Made by a program: the position numbers and the translations under genes. From contig OY282352.1 of the NCBI GenBank assembly GCA_958295495.1, forward strand, positions 930,001 through 994,000: DNA of 64,000 nt. The letters run 5' to 3'. The notes under the pieces are model-generated. The model saw nothing but the letters and a program-made list of their open reading frames with translations, had not been told where the DNA came from and searched no databases. The DNA comes from an uncultured Latescibacterota bacterium. Its GTDB lineage: Bacteria > Latescibacterota > UBA2968 > UBA8231. Below, piece after piece: positions 61,321 through 64,000 of the stretch (position 1 is the stretch's first letter; each line of letters opens with the position of its first letter).

Positions 61321-61517
61321 GCTGCGTCCTCCATCCACTGCTTGTATTGGGGCCACGTGCCGCCCTCCGGGTGCTCCTTTAGGGTGCGGTGTACCCGCTC
61401 GTGTGCCCGGTGGTTGTCCTCGACGAGGCGGCCGAGGCCGCGGCCTTGAGCCCGGTGGACGAACCAGAAAATTAGCGCGAAGAAAATTAGGTATAGCCCT
61501 TTGCCAAAGTGTTCCAT
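61317..61517 (-). CDS. Small single-pass membrane protein
   Basis: 66 residues. One hydrophobic helix (LYLIFFALIFWFV, residues 7-19), then a charged, His-rich tail (DNHRAHERVHRTLKEHPEGG). GGAGG sits 7 bases before ATG 61517. The stop overlaps the msrA start (ATGA), so the two are coupled. Function unknown. Confidence 0.65.
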   Translation of the reverse strand: MEHFGKGLYLIFFALIFWFVHRAQGRGLGRLVEDNHRAHERVHRTLKEHPEGGTWPQYKQWMEDAA

Positions 61518-61536
61518 AGCATCCTCCAAATGACTT

Positions 61537-61666
61537 CTTAGAAGCGTTCTTAAAACTAGGGGTTCGGTCTCTTAGTCGGCTCAAAGCATCGGGGGCCGCG
61601 GGCGTCTCGCCCTCGCAAAACGCGGGACGCCAAGGCCACTCGACAGGTTTTAAGAACGCTTCTAAG
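61537..61666. mobile_element. Short inverted-repeat element (MITE-like candidate)
   Basis: A perfect 20-bp inverted repeat, CTTAGAAGCGTTCTTAAAAC at 61537-61556 and its complement at 61647-61666, encloses 90 bp of GC-rich non-coding DNA. Its ends are unlike the element at 10607. No clear target duplication. A large cruciform or bidirectional regulatory hairpin is the alternative. Confidence 0.5.
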
Positions 61667-61753
61667 GTAGGAACCGCGGCGGTCCCCAGCAACGCGCACG
61701 GCTTGACCGGCGCAGGCGGTCGCTTACCTTGAAACGCAGAAAGGAGACAACGC

Positions 61754-62677
61754 ATGTTGTACAGAGCATTTGGCCGGACGGGCTGGCAGGTCTCGGCCAT
61801 TGGTTTGGGAACTTGGAACATCGGCAACCAATGGGGCGCCATTGACGAGGCCACAGCTTGGGGCACCGTGCGCACGGCCTTTGACTGCGGCGTCAATCTC
61901 TTCGACGCGGCCGAATCCTACGGCACGCCCAACGGGCTGTCTGAGGAGCGGTTGGGGCGCGCCTTGGCCGGCATCCGGCAGCAAGTTTTTGTGGTCAGCA
62001 AAATCGGCAATTGGGGTGCGCGCACCGGGCAGGGCGTGCCCAAAAATACGGTCGATATGATCCGCCTGTGCGCCCACGCCTCCCTGCACCGGCTGCGCAC
62101 GGACTGGCACGACGTGCTGCTGTGCCACGAAGGCAATATCGCCGACCCGTCGATCTACTTGGATGCCTTTGCCGCGCTCGTGGAGGAAGGGCGGCTGCGG
62201 GCCTTCGGCGTTTCGACCGATAGCCTAGAAGTGCTCCAGCGCTTCAACGCCCGGGGCGATTGTTCGGTGGTGGAGGTGGACTATTCGCTGGTCAACCTCC
62301 AGCCCGAAGCCGAGTTTTTGCCCTATTGCCAAGAGCAGGGCATTGCCGTGCTGGTGAGGGGGCCGCTGGCCAAGGGGCTTTTGTCTGGGCGCTACACAAA
62401 GGCGTCGGTCTTTACCGACGAAGTCCGGCAGCCCTTCAACGCGGGTGCGCCGCAGCGCCCCGAATTTGAGGCCAAGCTGGCGCAGGTCGAGCGCCTAGCC
62501 GAGGTCGCCGCGCCCGGAGAAGCCATGGTGGAGAAAGCCCTCCAGTACGTCATTTCCCATCCGGCCGCGCCCGTGGCCATCCCCGGCGCCAAGTCGGCCG
62601 CCCAAGCCCGCGCCAACGCCGCGGCCGGAGCGCGGCTTTTGCCCGCCGACGAGCTGGAGAGGTTGCGAGGCGTTTGA
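61754..62677 (+). CDS. Aldo/keto reductase
   Basis: 307 residues. FGRTGWQVSAIGLGTWNIG, NLFDAAESYG (Asp, Tyr), FVVSKIG (Lys) and DVLLCHEGN (His) form the family core. AAAGGAG precedes the ATG. The stop lies 26 bp before the start of the beta-propeller gene. Confidence 0.9.
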   Translation: MLYRAFGRTGWQVSAIGLGTWNIGNQWGAIDEATAWGTVRTAFDCGVNLFDAAESYGTPNGLSEERLGRALAGIRQQVFVVSKIGNWGARTGQGVPKNTVDMIRLCAHASLHRLRTDWHDVLLCHEGNIADPSIYLDAFAALVEEGRLRAFGVSTDSLEVLQRFNARGDCSVVEVDYSLVNLQPEAEFLPYCQEQGIAVLVRGPLAKGLLSGRYTKASVFTDEVRQPFNAGAPQRPEFEAKLAQVERLAEVAAPGEAMVEKALQYVISHPAAPVAIPGAKSAAQARANAAAGARLLPADELERLRGV

Positions 62678-62703
62678 GTCATACAAACAACGAGGAGGGT
62701 CCC

Positions 62704-63564
62704 ATGACCTTAGTAGGCAGCGGAGCATTCACCTATGCAGTGCAGCAGGATTGGTTCGAGTTGCCCGCGGGCTGGCGCTTTGGCTGGGTTCCGGCCGTGG
62801 CCTGCGACTCTGAAGATCGGGTCTATGTGTACAGCCGCAGCGAGCATCCCATGGTCGTCTTCAACCGCGAGGGGCACTTCGTTGCCTCCTGGGGCGAAGA
62901 GGTGCTCAAGGACGCCCACGGCATCTTTATCGACGAGCGCGACCAAATCTGGTGCGTCGAGCGCGAAACCCACTGCGTGCGCCAGTTCACCCGCGATGGC
63001 GAGCTGCTGATGACCTTGGGGACGCCGGACCAAGAGGGCGCGCCGGGCCAGCCCTTCCGGCTGCCTACCGACTTGGCACTCGACGCCGACGGCTGCATCT
63101 ACGTGTCCGATGGCTACGGCAACGCCTGCATCCACAAGTATTCACCCGACGGCGAATTCATCAAGACGTGGGGCCGTCCGGGTACCGGCCCGGGGGAATT
63201 CGATCTGCCCCACTGCGTGCGCGTTGACCTGCGCGGGCGGCTGATGGTGGCCGACCGCGCCAACAACCGCATCCAGTTCTTCGACCTCGACGGCAACTAT
63301 CTAGCGGAGTGGGGCGGCTTTCACCATCCCGATACGATCTTCCTCGATGGGGATACGGTCTATGTCGCGGAACTCGACCAGCGGGTGAGCATCCTCAATC
63401 TCGATGGCAAATGGCTCGCTCAGTGGGGGTCGGGCGAGCGCAGCGACCAACCCGGGGAATTCCTCGGCTGCCCCCACGGCATCTGGATGAATTCCCGCGG
63501 CGACCTCTACGTCGGGGAAGTGCAGGCCGACCACCGCATCCAGAAGTTCGCACGGCAGCACTAG
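62704..63564 (+). CDS. NHL/six-bladed beta-propeller protein
   Basis: 286 residues of repeats such as DAHGIFIDERDQIWCVERE, FRLPTDLALDADGCIYVSDGYGN and FDLPHCVRVDLRGRLMVADR; each blade is about 45 residues. The pattern resembles NHL proteins and peptidylglycine-monooxygenase-like propellers. No signal peptide. GAGGAGGG precedes ATG 62704. Confidence 0.83.
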   Translation: MTLVGSGAFTYAVQQDWFELPAGWRFGWVPAVACDSEDRVYVYSRSEHPMVVFNREGHFVASWGEEVLKDAHGIFIDERDQIWCVERETHCVRQFTRDGELLMTLGTPDQEGAPGQPFRLPTDLALDADGCIYVSDGYGNACIHKYSPDGEFIKTWGRPGTGPGEFDLPHCVRVDLRGRLMVADRANNRIQFFDLDGNYLAEWGGFHHPDTIFLDGDTVYVAELDQRVSILNLDGKWLAQWGSGERSDQPGEFLGCPHGIWMNSRGDLYVGEVQADHRIQKFARQH

Positions 63565-64000
63565 AAGCGGCTGCTCAGCCGCGCCTCCACCCCTTCAAAG
63601 CCCAAGACCTCGTAGCAGGTGCCCGCAGTGCAGGCCAAGCCCTCGCGGCGCTGGCCGGCGAAGAGGTTGAGGCTGTGGCCGGCGCGGATTTCCGCGCCAA
63701 TGTTGAATCCCCACCACCAAGTAGTGCCAGAGGGGTCGGCCCCGGTCTCCAAGGCGTCTGTGGAGCGCTGCACCTGCACGGCCGCAGAGAGGCCGGGGGC
63801 GCGGTGGACCTCGGCGCTGAGGTACAAATTCCTATATGGCAACTCCAACGCGCCAAAGCGCCGGTCCACATCCTGCCACTGCGCGTCCAGCTCCAAGGTA
63901 TAGAGCGAGGCGAGGTACCAAGTCCACAGCACCCCTAAGAAGCGGCTCTTTTCGTCTTTGAGGATTTGATTGCTACTGAAGTCGGCCAAAAATTGCACGT
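63561..64000 (-). CDS. Outer-membrane beta-barrel protein, C-terminal part (DUF6029-like)
   Basis: The frame is open to the window edge; about 146 residues are seen. Amphipathic strands alternate (LYTLELDAQWQDVD, NLYLSAEVHRAP), and the end GTCYEVLGFEGVEARLSSRF is a barrel C-terminus with the terminal Phe. The end is like DUF6029 proteins. It converges on the beta-propeller gene with a 4-bp overlap. Confidence 0.65.
   Translation of the reverse strand, partial: VQFLADFSSNQILKDEKSRFLGVLWTWYLASLYTLELDAQWQDVDRRFGALELPYRNLYLSAEVHRAPGLSAAVQVQRSTDALETGADPSGTTWWWGFNIGAEIRAGHSLNLFAGQRREGLACTAGTCYEVLGFEGVEARLSSRF

Noticed and set aside
61321..61896. A long N-terminal extension of msrA
   Set aside because: The frame is open but MsrA starts at 61320, and the coupled small membrane protein lies upstream in another frame.

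Overview
The window is a high-GC bacterial chromosome segment, probably from an uncultured FCB-group lineage of the Latescibacterota/Poribacteria kind. That placement is inference. It rests on a phytanoyl-CoA dioxygenase, NamZ-type DUF1343, DUF2723 glycosyltransferase, a double-length UvrA, DUF5916 and DUF6029-like outer-membrane proteins, two creatininase-family enzymes, and many Gfo/Idh, aldo/keto reductase, enolase-superfamily and xylose-isomerase-like genes. No rRNA, tRNA or CRISPR array was seen.

Layout. 1-5.8 kb: the end of a dioxygenase gene, yqgE, and a tightly overlapping envelope operon (DUF2723 membrane glycosyltransferase, GT2, NamZ). 5.9-9.6 kb: accessory genes, namely an ATPase-nuclease fusion and a coupled two-gene module carrying a dead IrrE-like domain. 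9.8-10.9 kb: a gene fragment and a small TIR element. 10.9-17.2 kb: the giant uvrA with a coupled CBM9/DOMON-like gene. 17.3-21.8 kb: a defence cluster with an ATPase/DUF4276 pair (RloAB/AbiL-like) and an EcoRII-type restriction-modification system.

22.0-26.1 kb: a five-gene + strand operon (sugar isomerase, ThpR, creatininase, THUMP methyltransferase, SDR). 26.1-34.5 kb: a second defence/accessory island with a HigBA-like pair whose toxin is frameshifted, a 1329-residue Type IIG enzyme, DUF2188, DUF6883/DUF4926, an ATPase/DUF3226 pair, and a broken HicB. A second copy of the small TIR element and a 104-bp duplication lie inside it.

34.5-44.8 kb: two minus-strand operons. One is carbohydrate-related (cupin, Gfo/Idh, GH-like). 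The other holds creatininase, threonylcarbamoyl-AMP synthase, an SppA-like peptidase with a beta-rich N-terminal region, a SelA-like PLP enzyme and a SNF2-SWIM helicase. selB diverges from the latter at 44.9 kb. 46.9-48.3 kb: an ECF sigma operon.

48.8-56.0 kb is a scrapyard: an AT-rich argG cut by an IS, two nearly identical IS4-like elements in tandem with a 9-bp target duplication, two IS remnants, a frameshifted DUF5916 gene joined head-on to a frameshifted MFS gene, and a second copy of the selB 3' end. 56.0-64.0 kb returns to ordinary metabolism (enolase superfamily, two aldo/keto reductases, cupin, nucleoside hydrolase, GNAT, MsrA, beta-propeller) with a second, different short inverted-repeat element at 61.5 kb.
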